Below are positions 55,235-64,000 of a stretch of DNA of 64,000 bases, piece by piece. Location: assembly GCA_020849855.1 (NCBI GenBank), contig JADZFO010000047.1:1-64000 (forward strand), given 5' to 3'. The notes beneath the pieces were generated by a model that was not told the origin of the DNA, made no database searches, and saw nothing but the letters and a program-made list of their open reading frames with translations. The position numbers and the translations under genes are program-made. Numbering within the stretch: position 1 is the first letter of the stretch; the number at the start of each line of letters is the position of its first letter. This stretch comes from a bacterium. Lineage in GTDB: Bacteria > 4484-113 > JAFGCY01.

Positions 55235-56148
55235 GCGCGCTGCGCAAAGACAACCCGGTAGCCCAGCTTCAACTGCCTCCGCTGAGTGTGGCCAAGCGTT
55301 TCCTTGAACCTGAGCAGTACTCGCTACTGGAGAAGATCGTCTCACTGCGCGAGATGGAGGCCGACTGGAGCGTGGTGGCGGACGTTACCGGCCTTTGCGG
55401 TACAAAGTCCGACCCGTTTGAGAAGCTGCGCCCCTTCCTTTGGCTGCTCGTCGCGGTCCGCGCCATCGCGCTGTGCGAGACATGGACCGAGATCGGCAAG
55501 CACATCTGGATCCGCGGCGGCATCGCCCCCAGCACAATCCTCAATAAGCGCCGCTCGGCCAAGCTGCCCAATGGTCTCACCCTCGAGCAGTTCCTAGACG
55601 AATACCGCCAGGCCTGGGAGCGCGCTCAGCGCGACCTGCTGGCCCACTATGCCGAGGAGGATAACCGGCGCCTGCGTGAGTACTGGCGCGCCAGTTTGGA
55701 GCGCAGCCGCGGCTATCTCGACGACTACGACGCAGACCGCCTGGACGCGCGCGGCCTAATTTGCATGACCAGCCCCGGCGACCCCTCGGCGCCGCAGCCC
55801 ACCTTGGACCTGACAGACGACGAGGGCCGGCCAATGCCGGTGCCTGACAAACTGAAAACCGTCAAGAACCGGGTCGAGCTTAGCGAGATGCTGGCGCGCA
55901 CGAAGCGTCACCACGATGCGGCGGCCGACGCGGCCACCAAGAACCTTCGCCTGCTCAACCAACAGAGCACGGAGAACGTGGCCGAAGTCGAAACGGAAGG
56001 CATAAGCGGCCTGAGCGAAGAGCAGCTGCTCGAACGCGAGGCCCGGGCTGCCGCGGCGATCGCTGAGGCTGAACGCGAACTGGCACTGATCCCAACCGGA
56101 CCGTCCGAGTCCGACAGCGACGATTCGAAATCCGGGGAGGGCGGCTGA
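55231..56148 (+). CDS. Probable terminase small subunit
   Basis: The 305-aa protein has a helical N-terminal region with an HTH-like part (VVADVTGLCGTKSDPFEKLRPFLWLL, TWTEIGKHIWIRGGIAPSTILNKRRS), then a long charged helix and an acidic end. Assignment as DNA-recognition subunit rests on this HTH-like part and on its position directly before the large terminase, which matches Mu-like order. Its TGA overlaps the next ATG. Confidence 0.55.
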   Translation: MSALRKDNPVAQLQLPPLSVAKRFLEPEQYSLLEKIVSLREMEADWSVVADVTGLCGTKSDPFEKLRPFLWLLVAVRAIALCETWTEIGKHIWIRGGIAPSTILNKRRSAKLPNGLTLEQFLDEYRQAWERAQRDLLAHYAEEDNRRLREYWRASLERSRGYLDDYDADRLDARGLICMTSPGDPSAPQPTLDLTDDEGRPMPVPDKLKTVKNRVELSEMLARTKRHHDAAADAATKNLRLLNQQSTENVAEVETEGISGLSEEQLLEREARAAAAIAEAERELALIPTGPSESDSDDSKSGEGG

Positions 56149-57977
56149 TGTGCTCCTGCCCGCCCTGCAAGCCCGTGAATACCTGGCCCAGTTTCCTGCT
56201 CGGCCTGACCTGCGGGCTGCTGCTGGCGCTGATCTTCTGGCTCGGAGCCGGCATGCCTAGTGCTGTCGACAGCAGCCGCGCCGAGCGGCGCAGAATTGAG
56301 CTGCTGGCCCGCAAGGTAGCGGCCAGGGAAGAACAGGCAGCGATGGCGGCCGAGCGGCTGAGACGCGCCAAGGAAGCCGAGTACCTCCGCAACATCGAGC
56401 ACTACTGCATCGACCCCGACACGGGGGTCGAGAACGCATACATGCGCTACCTGCTGACCGACTGGCAGCACCGCATGACCCATCAGGACGGCCCGCTTAA
56501 GGGCCAGTTCTGCCCGCCTGTGCGGATCCACTACCGCATGGGCGAATCCCTGCTGGCCGGCATCCGCGGGGATGAGCTGCTGAGCCTGACTATGGTCGAG
56601 GTCTTCCGCGGCAGCGCCAAGACGACTGACATCGTCGAGGCCGGCGCCCCGATGGCCATCGCCGAAGGCCGGATGAACGTGGTGATCGTCGCGGTCAACG
56701 CTGAAGAGGCGAAGAACCGCATCCAGGCCATCACTCACGAGCTACTCAATAACACTGAGCTGCTGCAGCGTTATCCACTCCTGACCCCGGCCAAGGACGA
56801 CAAGGGCCAATGGGTCTCCTATACCGATACCCAGATCGTCTTCGCCAACGGTGCGCGACTTCGCGCCGTCCCCTTTGGAGCAAGCCTGCGAGGACTGCTC
56901 TGGAACGGCAAGCGCCCCGACTTCATGATCTTTGACGACGTCGAGACCGAGAAGCTGCAGACCAGCGAGGTCGAGATGAAGAAGGCCAAGAAGTGGGTCA
57001 CTGGAGCGATCGTCGGCGCCATGAGCGCTTACGGCGCGATCTACTGGCTGTTCACCCCGCTGAGCCCTAATTGCCTGAGCTACTGGCTGATGGCGGACCA
57101 GCCCGTGCACCACATCAGGCAGGAGTTCTACGACTCGCGCTGCCGGCACTGCGGCACCGAGCGCAGCGCCGCAGAGATGCAGCCCGACCCGCCTATGCCC
57201 TGCAGCGTCTGCGAAGCCGAGGCCAGCCCCCACTGGGCCGAAGCCTGGCCCCCGGAGCGCATCAAGATCGTGCGTATCCGAATGAAGGGCAAGTGGACGC
57301 AGGAGATGCGCCTCGTACCGCTGCCCGACGAACAGGCGGCCTTCAGCCCGAGCGACTTCGACGACCACAGCTTCAACCCGCTGCTGCTTCGCGGTCTGGG
57401 CGGCCCTGGCCCCGAATACCACGGCATCCCGCTAAGTGTCTTCAGCTGGTGGGACAGCGCCGCCAGCCTCGCCGAGACCGCTGCGCGCACTGCGATCGTC
57501 ACCGTGGCCAAGCTGCCCGGTGACCCGCCGCGCTTCCTGGTGCTTGACGTTCGCGCTGGCCACTGGCGGCAGGACAAGCAGGTCGAGCACCTCTGCGATG
57601 TGTATCGCATGTACCGGCCACTGATCATCGGCGGCCAGAACACCGTGCTGGAGAAGGTCATCGGCCCTGACGCGCTGCGCCGCTTTGGCCTGCCTCTGAT
57701 GGGCTATCAGCAGAGCAACGAAAAGAACGTCAAGGATGCCCGCATCCGCAGCCTGAGCCTGTTTACGGCCGCTGGCCAGGTGCTGTTCGACCACACGCAG
57801 GAAGCCCAGATCGAGCAGTTGCGGGCAGAGCTGGTGGCCTACCCCTTCCACAACACGAATGACACCCTGGATTCGCTCGAGGGCGCGATCAAGCTGGCCC
57901 TCAGCGGGCCCGACGTGGATGACAAGCCCAAGCTCAGCGGCATCAAGCGCGAGACCTCGCGCATGGGGGCCTGGTAA
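56148..57977 (+). CDS. Terminase large subunit with N-terminal membrane helix
   Basis: The 609-aa protein has an ATPase domain with Walker A-like VFRGSAKTT (about 155) and Walker B FMIFDDVE (about 260), then a zinc site (CRHCGTE...CSVCEAE). The nuclease domain has the acidic start WWDSAAS and LVLDVRAGHWRQD. This suits the Mu gp28/headful-type large terminase that cuts and pumps DNA. The first 35 residues form a hydrophobic helix (SFLLGLTCGLLLALIFWLGAG) and are odd for a terminase. ATG 56253, with GGAG 5 nt upstream, would remove them. Confidence 0.85.
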   Translation: MCSCPPCKPVNTWPSFLLGLTCGLLLALIFWLGAGMPSAVDSSRAERRRIELLARKVAAREEQAAMAAERLRRAKEAEYLRNIEHYCIDPDTGVENAYMRYLLTDWQHRMTHQDGPLKGQFCPPVRIHYRMGESLLAGIRGDELLSLTMVEVFRGSAKTTDIVEAGAPMAIAEGRMNVVIVAVNAEEAKNRIQAITHELLNNTELLQRYPLLTPAKDDKGQWVSYTDTQIVFANGARLRAVPFGASLRGLLWNGKRPDFMIFDDVETEKLQTSEVEMKKAKKWVTGAIVGAMSAYGAIYWLFTPLSPNCLSYWLMADQPVHHIRQEFYDSRCRHCGTERSAAEMQPDPPMPCSVCEAEASPHWAEAWPPERIKIVRIRMKGKWTQEMRLVPLPDEQAAFSPSDFDDHSFNPLLLRGLGGPGPEYHGIPLSVFSWWDSAASLAETAARTAIVTVAKLPGDPPRFLVLDVRAGHWRQDKQVEHLCDVYRMYRPLIIGGQNTVLEKVIGPDALRRFGLPLMGYQQSNEKNVKDARIRSLSLFTAAGQVLFDHTQEAQIEQLRAELVAYPFHNTNDTLDSLEGAIKLALSGPDVDDKPKLSGIKRETSRMGAW

Positions 57978-60772
57978 TGGCCAAGATCCGCGCCGAGGAG
58001 AAGCGCAGGCAGGCCAAGGCAGCCCGCAGCGGCAAGCTCAGCAAAGCCGAGCGCCGCGCCCTGGCCGATCTGGGTATCTCCGCCCCTCAGCTGGCCGGCT
58101 TGCGCCAGCAAGAGCAAAGCGCGAAGGTGCTGGCCGCCCGCGCAGCTGACCCCGGCGACCCGCAGCACAGCGCCCGCCCGCGACGCGGCGGCGTGGTAGC
58201 GCCCGAAACAAGCGACACCTACAAACTCGGCCGGGACTTCCTCGGCGTGCTGAGCAACCCCGACCCGCGTATCGCGGACCCCGACACCCAGGCCCGAGAC
58301 AAGCGCAGCTACACAGGTCCATATACCCAGTACGAAGAGCAGCTGGACAAGGACGCGCACCTGGCTGCCTGCTGGGCCCAGCGCATTCTGACCCTGATGG
58401 GGAAGGACCGCAACTACCAGCCCGCCGACGAAAGCGCGCTGGCGCTGGACCTGGCTGGCTTTGCCGAAGCCGCGCTGGAAACCCGCCGCGGCTGGCGCGA
58501 CGCGCTGCTGCACTGGGCGATGGGCCGCTACTACGGATTTGCCGTGGCTGAGCACCCCTGGCCCCAGGGCCTGACCACCGAAACCCTGCGTTACAGCCGC
58601 CGCATTGAAGGCGACAAGCGCAGCCTCAGCGAGAGCGCCCAGCGCGAAGTCCTGCTGCCAGAGTACTTTGAGGGCCGCCACCCGCGGCGTTTCCGCTTCG
58701 GCACGGAACGCGAACTTCGTGTTTTGACCAAGAACGACATGGTCAAGGGCGAGGAAGTGCCCCGGTTCCAATTCACGGTGCACAGCCCGGACCCGCGTTT
58801 CGGCACTCCCTACGGCGCCGGCCTGGCCCGTAACAGCTGGTGGTGGAGCAAGTTCAAGAGCGATGGCCTGAAATGGCTGCTGGTCTTCGCCGAGAAATAC
58901 GCCAGCCCGACCGTCATCGGTACCTACCCCAAAGGTTCGACACCTGCCGAGCGCCTGGCGGTGGAGCGCGTCACGCAAAGCCTCGCCCAGGAGACCGGGC
59001 TGGCCGTGCCGGAAGGCACGTTGATTACCCTCCTGGAGATGGCCAACAAGGCCGGTACAGCCGGTGCTTACGAGCTGATCTGCGACTACTGCGACCGGCA
59101 GATCACAAAGCTAGTGCTGGGCCAGACCCTGACACTCGAGCAGGGCGCGACAGGCGCGCGGGCGATGGCCGAGGTGCACCAGCAGATCTTCAACGACATC
59201 ATCCGTGCCGACGCCGAGGCCCTGGCCGACACGATCAACCGGGAAATCATCCCGATGCTAGTCGAGATCAACTTCGGCGCCCAGGTACTAAGCCTCTGCC
59301 CAAAGATGGTCTTCGTGGTCGACAAGGCCGATGTGAAGTCAGCCGTCGAGAAGTTCACGAAGTTGAAGGGCGCTTTCCCGGAGCTCGAATTCAGCCTCAG
59401 TCAGGTCCGCCGGGAATGCCTCCTCGACATCCCAAAAGACGACGAGGACACACTTACCGGCCCGCCTCCTCAGCCGCTCGGCCCGGACGGTAAGCCGCTC
59501 CCGCCAGGTGGCCCCTCCGGCGGAGATTCGGCTAACAAGGATAACAACAATAAGCAAGGCTCCGATGAAAAGGGAGGCAGCAAAGCGGCTGCCTCCCTCG
59601 GTGCCAGCGAGGCCAGTGCGCGATCGATAGCTGCTGCAGCGCCTGTCGTGATCCACATTCACTCGGCAGCTGAGCAGATACCAAACGAGGATCTCCGGAA
59701 ACTGCTGGCGGATGCCATTACTGCCGCCGCCGTCATCACTGGCGACATCCCGGATATCGTGCGCAGTGCCCTGATCGCCTTCGTGATCAAGCTGCATGGC
59801 GAAGACTGGAAAGACCAGCCCGTTTCGCCCGAACTGCTGGCCTTCGCACAAAACTACACCCTGCCTGAAGATATCTCTGCGGCCCTGGTTGATGCCCTTA
59901 ACGACGAGATGCTCATTTCGAGCGTTCTCGGCACTGGCACACTGGCGGACGCGATGAAGGCCGCGGGCCTCGAGCTGCCTATTCCAGATGGCAACCTCAG
60001 GCCGTTGCCGGCAGCCAAGAACCCCTTATGGGAAGAGCTGACAGGCGAAGAGCGGTTTATCCCCCGCCGCGCACTGTATGCCTTCCAGCAGCGGGCCGCG
60101 ACAATAGTGGAGCATGAAGAGTTCTACCTGACCGACTCCCTCTGCCGCCGCAGCTCCCTCACCGCCTGGCGCATCAACGGCGAGGACATTCGGGGTCAGC
60201 TCATGGGCCTGCTCGAAGACGCTTTGCGAGAGGGCCACAGCGAGCAGACCTTCATTGACAGGGTCTATGCGAACCTGAGCCTGCGCTACAAAGACAACGG
60301 GGAAGAGCTAAAGGCTTGGCACCTGCGGACGATCTATCGCACGAACCTCGCCACTGCCCACAACGACGGCAGGATGGACGGCCTGTGGGCCAGCCGCGCG
60401 ATCCTCGATCACATCCGTTTCATCAACCCGGATCCGCAGTTCCCAACCTGCGTGTCCATGGCGGGCAAGGTTTGGCGCACTGAGGATCCGGTCTGGAGAA
60501 GCTATCTGCCTCCGCTGCACTTCAACTGCGGCAGCAGCATTGCAGCAATGCACGGCAGCAATGGCGAAACGGTCCAGCAGGGCGCACCTCTCGACGAGAC
60601 CGGCAGGCCCCACCTGCCTGAAGTCTACCCCGGGCCTTTCAACCCCAACACCGGCCACCGTGAAGGCGTGGGCGCACCTTTCGGCGCCTGGGCTCCGCCG
60701 CGGGAACGCCTGGAGCACGTGCGAAGCGAACTCACCAACCTGCGCCAGGAGGCTCCTGATGCCGAGCTCTAA
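57977..60772 (+). CDS. Fused portal (Mu gp29/DUF935) and minor head (Mu gpF-like) protein
   Basis: The 931-aa protein joins two head proteins. Residues about 80-480 match the DUF935/Mu gp29 portal (GPYTQYEEQLDKDAHLAACW, GRYYGFAVAEHPW, RFQFTVHSPDPRFGTPYG, FAEKYASPTVIGTYPKG). A Gly/Pro/Asn linker follows (about 490-545). Residues about 690-880 match the SPP1 gp7/Mu F minor-head family (LLEDALREGHSEQTFIDRVY, LRTIYRTNLATAHNDGRMDG, LHFNCGSSI). In Mu these are separate gp29 and gp30. The fusion would put DNA-entry portal and internal head protein in fixed stoichiometry. Confidence 0.85.
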   Translation: MAKIRAEEKRRQAKAARSGKLSKAERRALADLGISAPQLAGLRQQEQSAKVLAARAADPGDPQHSARPRRGGVVAPETSDTYKLGRDFLGVLSNPDPRIADPDTQARDKRSYTGPYTQYEEQLDKDAHLAACWAQRILTLMGKDRNYQPADESALALDLAGFAEAALETRRGWRDALLHWAMGRYYGFAVAEHPWPQGLTTETLRYSRRIEGDKRSLSESAQREVLLPEYFEGRHPRRFRFGTERELRVLTKNDMVKGEEVPRFQFTVHSPDPRFGTPYGAGLARNSWWWSKFKSDGLKWLLVFAEKYASPTVIGTYPKGSTPAERLAVERVTQSLAQETGLAVPEGTLITLLEMANKAGTAGAYELICDYCDRQITKLVLGQTLTLEQGATGARAMAEVHQQIFNDIIRADAEALADTINREIIPMLVEINFGAQVLSLCPKMVFVVDKADVKSAVEKFTKLKGAFPELEFSLSQVRRECLLDIPKDDEDTLTGPPPQPLGPDGKPLPPGGPSGGDSANKDNNNKQGSDEKGGSKAAASLGASEASARSIAAAAPVVIHIHSAAEQIPNEDLRKLLADAITAAAVITGDIPDIVRSALIAFVIKLHGEDWKDQPVSPELLAFAQNYTLPEDISAALVDALNDEMLISSVLGTGTLADAMKAAGLELPIPDGNLRPLPAAKNPLWEELTGEERFIPRRALYAFQQRAATIVEHEEFYLTDSLCRRSSLTAWRINGEDIRGQLMGLLEDALREGHSEQTFIDRVYANLSLRYKDNGEELKAWHLRTIYRTNLATAHNDGRMDGLWASRAILDHIRFINPDPQFPTCVSMAGKVWRTEDPVWRSYLPPLHFNCGSSIAAMHGSNGETVQQGAPLDETGRPHLPEVYPGPFNPNTGHREGVGAPFGAWAPPRERLEHVRSELTNLRQEAPDAEL

Positions 60773-62117
60773 CACCTACCCGATCAACCCGGATCTGCCG
60801 CAGTACCTCGACGTTCCGATCATGCACGAGGGCGAAATCAGCCCCTGTGGCGTCGGCGGTGCGCTCTACCCCGTCACCTTCGCCCGCCTGGAGGCATACG
60901 CGAAGAGCTGCGACCCGGTGCACTGGCCCGCCGCGAGTCTGAACTTTGACCATGAAGGCCAGTGGTGGGGCGGCCCCGCCTACGGTGTCATCGCCGGCCT
61001 GCGGGCCGAAAAGGTGGCTGGCCGCGGCCTGCTGCTGGCCCATATCGCCAATGTGCCTTACTGGGTCGGCGACATGATCGACGGTGGTCAGTACCCGTAC
61101 CGCTCCCCGGAGTTCATCGACGCTCCCTTCCTCGCAGAGCTATGGGACATGAAGGTCGAGAGGCTGCGCTACTACGGCGTGGAAGACTACTACGTCACTG
61201 CGCTGGCGCTGATGGGCCAATACCTGCCGGCCTTCCCGCATCTCGGCCCGATGCCCGCGCGCTACCAGCCGCCGGCCGACGAGAAGCCCGAGGCGGAGCC
61301 TATTGAAATCGTAATCCTGCCCCTCGCCGCCACTGCTGCTCAGGTTGAGCACCGACGCATCGCGGCGTTTGAATTCAACCCCTCGAAGGAGGCGCTTATG
61401 GGCGACACTGCCCAGGACAAAACGCGGCAGGGCGGAAGCCCGCCCGTTAACACAGCGGCGCAGACGACCACTGCGCCTGCCACCCCGCAGGATAGCGGAG
61501 ACATCATCAAGGCCGCGGCGCAGCAGCTCGGCCGTAGCGAGGCCGAGGTGAGCCGTGCCTTCGAACTGCTCAAGGCTGGCAGCCACACCCTCGTCGAAAC
61601 GGGCCCGGTGGATTCTGAAGCCACCGCCCACCCCAAGCTGACTGCCGCACTTGACCGCATCAAGGAATTGGAAGCCCGGGACCGTGAACGCGGCGCTGAT
61701 GCCGAATTCCAGACCCTTTGCGCCGAGCTGTCGCTGCTGCCGGCAGAGAAGCCCCTGGTAGAGCTCATCGTCAAGGCCTGCCGTGCGAGCGAAGACCTCA
61801 GCGCGCTTCGCTTCATGATCAGCGCCAGAGACGACAAGGGCCAGGATACGCCGCGGGAGACCGACATGGTCGGCCTGCTGAAGCAGCTGTTGGCCACCCG
61901 CGAGCGCCCCAGGGGCGGTGTGGTCACGGCGTCCCACGAAGACCACGTGCCTGGCAGCCAGGCGCAGCACAGCACTGCGAAACTCAGCAACGACGACAAG
62001 GTCGCAGCCAAGGCCCTCGGCTACACCGAAGAGGAGTTCGCGCGCTTCAAGGCAACCAAGGAAATCCCGGCGCGCCTGCGTCCGGACGGCGGCAAGAGCC
62101 AGGAGGACAAGGGCTAA
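60759..62117 (+). CDS. Mu gpI-like head protease/scaffold
   Basis: The start is ATG 60759 behind CAGGAGG, within the end of the previous gene. In the 452-aa protein residues 40-130 match the Mu I protease fold (LNFDHEGQWWGGPAYGVIAG, GLLLAHIANVPYWVGDMIDGGQYPYRSPEFI). The C-terminal half is helical and charged (LDRIKELEARDRERGADAEF), suiting a scaffold. An internal ATG at 61399 with GGAGG (EALMGDTAQDK) could give a free scaffold like Mu gpZ. It shapes the prohead and is then cut. Confidence 0.75.
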   Translation: MPSSNTYPINPDLPQYLDVPIMHEGEISPCGVGGALYPVTFARLEAYAKSCDPVHWPAASLNFDHEGQWWGGPAYGVIAGLRAEKVAGRGLLLAHIANVPYWVGDMIDGGQYPYRSPEFIDAPFLAELWDMKVERLRYYGVEDYYVTALALMGQYLPAFPHLGPMPARYQPPADEKPEAEPIEIVILPLAATAAQVEHRRIAAFEFNPSKEALMGDTAQDKTRQGGSPPVNTAAQTTTAPATPQDSGDIIKAAAQQLGRSEAEVSRAFELLKAGSHTLVETGPVDSEATAHPKLTAALDRIKELEARDRERGADAEFQTLCAELSLLPAEKPLVELIVKACRASEDLSALRFMISARDDKGQDTPRETDMVGLLKQLLATRERPRGGVVTASHEDHVPGSQAQHSTAKLSNDDKVAAKALGYTEEEFARFKATKEIPARLRPDGGKSQEDKG

Positions 62118-62894
62118 ATGACTTCGCTCGCAGCTAACTTCAACCGCAAGTGGTATGGCGAAGGTCCGCGCAACTTCGTCGAGCACGGCGTCGATGCCGG
62201 CGACAACCTCCTGCAGGGCGCGCTGGTCGAGTATGACTCGGACGGCTACCTGATCGAAGCCACCGGCGCTTTCGGCAACGTCTTCGCCGGCGTCAAGGTT
62301 CCCGAGCGCGACGGCACCCTCAATGCCGACAACAGCGGCGGTGCCGATGGCGCAATCAACGCGCGCCTGGCCACTGAAGGTGTCGCCCTCTGGGACAAGA
62401 CCGGCAGCTTCACCCAGGCCGATATTGGCATCAAGCTGAAGGCCGCTGATGACAACACCGTGGAAAAGAACCTGGCCACGGTTGACACCAACCTGTCGAA
62501 CGCCACCCAGAATGACCTGACTTTCACAGCCTCGAAGCTCTTCAGCGGTGAGATCGGCAACCAGATCAGCGTCAAGTACGTGGATCCAGGTGGAACCTCG
62601 GCCACCGAAGGTGTCGTGGTCGAAGGCTTCACGATCATCGTGAACCTTGGCCGCGCCGCCAGCGCCGTCAACAGCACCGGCACGAGCGTCAAGGCGGCCA
62701 TTGAGGCCCACGCCCTGGCCAGCAAGATGGTCAGCGTCGCGCTGAAGACCGGTAATGACGGCTCGGGCCTCGTGGCCGCAATGGCCGCGATCAACCTCAG
62801 CGGCGCCGGCCCGACCTGCGGCGTGCTTGAGGAGATCGTCGGTACCAAGCTCAAGGTCAACCACACCGGCTTCGCCGGCCGCCGCGCGGCTTAA
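62118..62894 (+). CDS. Phage head protein in Mu gp33 position
   Basis: The 258-aa protein is Gly/Ala-rich and predicted beta (VDAGDNLLQGALVEYDSDGYLIEATGAFGNVFAGV). The N-terminal region resembles DUF2190-type capsid decoration proteins. Its start is directly after the upstream stop. Its position between protease/scaffold and major capsid supports a decoration or head-completion role. Confidence 0.6.
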   Translation: MTSLAANFNRKWYGEGPRNFVEHGVDAGDNLLQGALVEYDSDGYLIEATGAFGNVFAGVKVPERDGTLNADNSGGADGAINARLATEGVALWDKTGSFTQADIGIKLKAADDNTVEKNLATVDTNLSNATQNDLTFTASKLFSGEIGNQISVKYVDPGGTSATEGVVVEGFTIIVNLGRAASAVNSTGTSVKAAIEAHALASKMVSVALKTGNDGSGLVAAMAAINLSGAGPTCGVLEEIVGTKLKVNHTGFAGRRAA

Positions 62895-62935
62895 CGGCGC
62901 CCCGGAACACCAGGCAACTCAAGGAGTAACAGCAC

Positions 62936-63871
62936 ATGTCCACACTGAGCCAGGAAACCCGGAACGCCGTCACTACCGCCCTCGAGGCCAAGTTCCTTGG
63001 CGCGATGGTCGGCAGTGAGAACACGCAGCCGGGCCGCCTGTCGGGCGCAGAGCTGCTTCGCATGGTCGAAGTCCACCTCACGCCCAACGACAAGAGCAAG
63101 ACGCATGTCCTGCTTCCACTGCCCGGCATGCCCGAGGAGTGGAAAGATAAGCGTCCCAGCCAGCAGCGTATTGAGCCGCTGGAGCTCACCATCGTCAACA
63201 AGCGCTACGCCACACCGACCGAGCGCGTCGACTTCCGCGCGAAGCGCATTGAAGACATCCTGTTCCAGTACGGCAACATCATCGCGATGCACGCGCTGCG
63301 CATGCGCCAGCACCGCGAGAAGCTGATCATGGACGTCCTGAACGACGGCTTCAGTAGCCTCGCCGCTGATGGTCAGTTCTTCTTTGATACTGACCACGCC
63401 TGGGGCAACTCGGGCAGCCAGAACAACAAGGGCACCACCGCCTTCGGTGAGACGGCTCTGGAAGCGATGCTGTCCCATTTCATGGGCTTCGTCGACAACG
63501 AAGGCGAGCCGATGGGCCTCTGGCCCGACCTGCTGATCGTCAGCAAGGAAGCCTACCGCGACGCCCTGCAGCTGATCGCGAGCGCCGAGCTTCGGGACAC
63601 GACGGCGAACACCAGGTACGGCACGAGCAACCCGCACCACAACATCATCGACGTCCGCTGGAGCCCGCACGTTGACCCGGACAACTTCTATGGCCTGGTT
63701 ACCACCCTGCCGCTGAAGCCAGTCCGCCTGCAGATCGAGCAGGAGCCCGTGTTCGAAGAGGATGACAAGGAGTGGTTCGACGAGGAAGTCATGAAGTACG
63801 GCGCCAAGAAGTACGAGGGCGCCGGCAACGGCTACTCGGAGCTGGCCTACGGCAGCACCGGCGGGAGCTAG
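62936..63871 (+). CDS. Mu gpT-like major capsid protein
   Basis: The 311-aa protein, preceded by AAGGAG, matches the Mu T major head family: the E-loop-like THVLLPLPGMPEEWKDKRPSQQ, then LELTIVNKRYATPTERVDFRAKRIEDILFQYG, FFDTDHAWGNSG, LWPDLLIVSKEAY and the C-terminal KYGAKKYEGAGNGYSEL. It forms the icosahedral shell. Confidence 0.9.
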   Translation: MSTLSQETRNAVTTALEAKFLGAMVGSENTQPGRLSGAELLRMVEVHLTPNDKSKTHVLLPLPGMPEEWKDKRPSQQRIEPLELTIVNKRYATPTERVDFRAKRIEDILFQYGNIIAMHALRMRQHREKLIMDVLNDGFSSLAADGQFFFDTDHAWGNSGSQNNKGTTAFGETALEAMLSHFMGFVDNEGEPMGLWPDLLIVSKEAYRDALQLIASAELRDTTANTRYGTSNPHHNIIDVRWSPHVDPDNFYGLVTTLPLKPVRLQIEQEPVFEEDDKEWFDEEVMKYGAKKYEGAGNGYSELAYGSTGGS

Positions 63872-63874
63872 GCC

Positions 63875-64000
63875 ATGACCAATGCCGCCACCACCACTGA
63901 TTACAGCCCGGGGCTGATCGCCGAGGCCCAGCGCCTCGGCATCAGCGCCGAACGGTATAGCAAGCTCAGCGATCCTGATCGCGTTCGGTTCGAACGCAAG
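63875..64000 (+). CDS. Partial phage gene (runs off window)
   Basis: ATG 63875 lies after GGGAG. The 42 visible codons (MTNAATTTDYSPGLIAEAQR...) are open to the edge. Position after the capsid suggests a head-completion (Mu gp35/gp36-region) protein; the visible part is too short to assign. Confidence 0.55.
   Translation, partial: MTNAATTTDYSPGLIAEAQRLGISAERYSKLSDPDRVRFERK

Larger units (their letters stand above)
33003..64000. mobile_element. Integrated Mu-head-type phage with serine integrase (right end outside window)
   Basis: The element begins in the 3' half of tRNA-Glu and runs beyond 64,000. Order: integrase and P63C (minus), control region (35.8-37.8 kb), tiny alternating genes, early/replication operon (38.7-54.6 kb), structured gap, terminase and Mu-like head genes (55.2-64 kb). 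The presence of capsid, portal, terminase and primase genes supports a complete or near-complete prophage rather than a plasmid-like island. Tail and lysis genes would lie further right. The second attachment site is not in the window. Confidence 0.85.

Noticed and set aside
61140..62864. 574-codon minus-strand open frame opposite the scaffold and gp33-position genes
   Set aside because: Antisense shadow. The plus-strand genes fit the Mu head order with ribosome sites and tight spacing.
1..64000. CRISPR array
   Set aside because: No evenly spaced direct repeats with unique spacers and no cas genes were seen. The 120-bp periodicity at 2430-3360 encodes TPRs.

Overview
The window is GC-rich bacterial DNA with tightly packed genes and many Sec/lipobox (lipoprotein) signal peptides. 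Several secreted lipoproteins carry EF-hand-like repeats ending in a D-L-(T/M)-P-I-G motif, resembling dockerin calcium loops. No rRNA or housekeeping marker is present, so I cannot name the organism. Lipoproteins, Shine-Dalgarno sites and an MscS channel suggest a diderm bacterium from a poorly sampled environmental lineage.

Positions 1-32,840 look chromosomal. (a) 1-4,044: a class III cyclase/STAND ATPase/TPR protein lying between two 81-bp direct repeats. (b) 4,045-14,862: a subtilisin-like lipoprotein, a PKD lipoprotein, DUF2200, a small protein convergent with an HTH/helical regulator, a decayed fragment of a PKD-lipoprotein gene, and an MscS channel. (c) 15,015-19,003: an ArsR-controlled operon with three SRPBCC proteins, DUF899, DUF1579 and DoxX. 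(d) 19,063-32,775: a second subtilisin-like lipoprotein, two envelope proteins, a MocR regulator translationally coupled to a dockerin-like lipoprotein and divergent from a DUF5666 lipoprotein, a 33-codon ORF, an Asp-rich DUF5666 lipoprotein and a PQQ-like beta-propeller lipoprotein.

tRNA-Lys(UUU) and tRNA-Glu(UUC) follow. From the 3' end of tRNA-Glu to the right edge the DNA is an integrated phage of at least 31 kb. Its large serine recombinase is read out of the tRNA. A P63C protein comes next, followed by a lysogeny-type control region: a small exported protein, a helical regulator and a XRE-like repressor, with overlapping divergent promoters. Then come alternating tiny genes, a long plus-strand early operon linked by 4-nt overlaps (zinc-binding small proteins, a membrane-anchored transglycosylase-like protein, DnaG-type primase, ASCH protein, a 1,199-aa protein of unknown function, AAA+ ATPase, P4/D5-type primase-helicase), a 650-bp structured gap, and a Mu-like head module (terminase, portal fused to a gpF-like minor head protein, gpI-like protease/scaffold, gp33-position protein, gpT-like capsid). 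The phage continues past the window.

The candidate new system is a pair of related regulatory modules, one chromosomal (11,357-13,168) and one in the phage (35,860-37,416). In each, a small protein with a shared sequence pattern is convergent with, and overlaps the 3' end of, an HTH-plus-helical-repeat regulator. In the phage copy the small protein has a signal peptide and the regulator sits at the lysogeny switch. This suggests, but does not prove, a peptide- or protein-sensing switch analogous to RRNPP/arbitrium systems.
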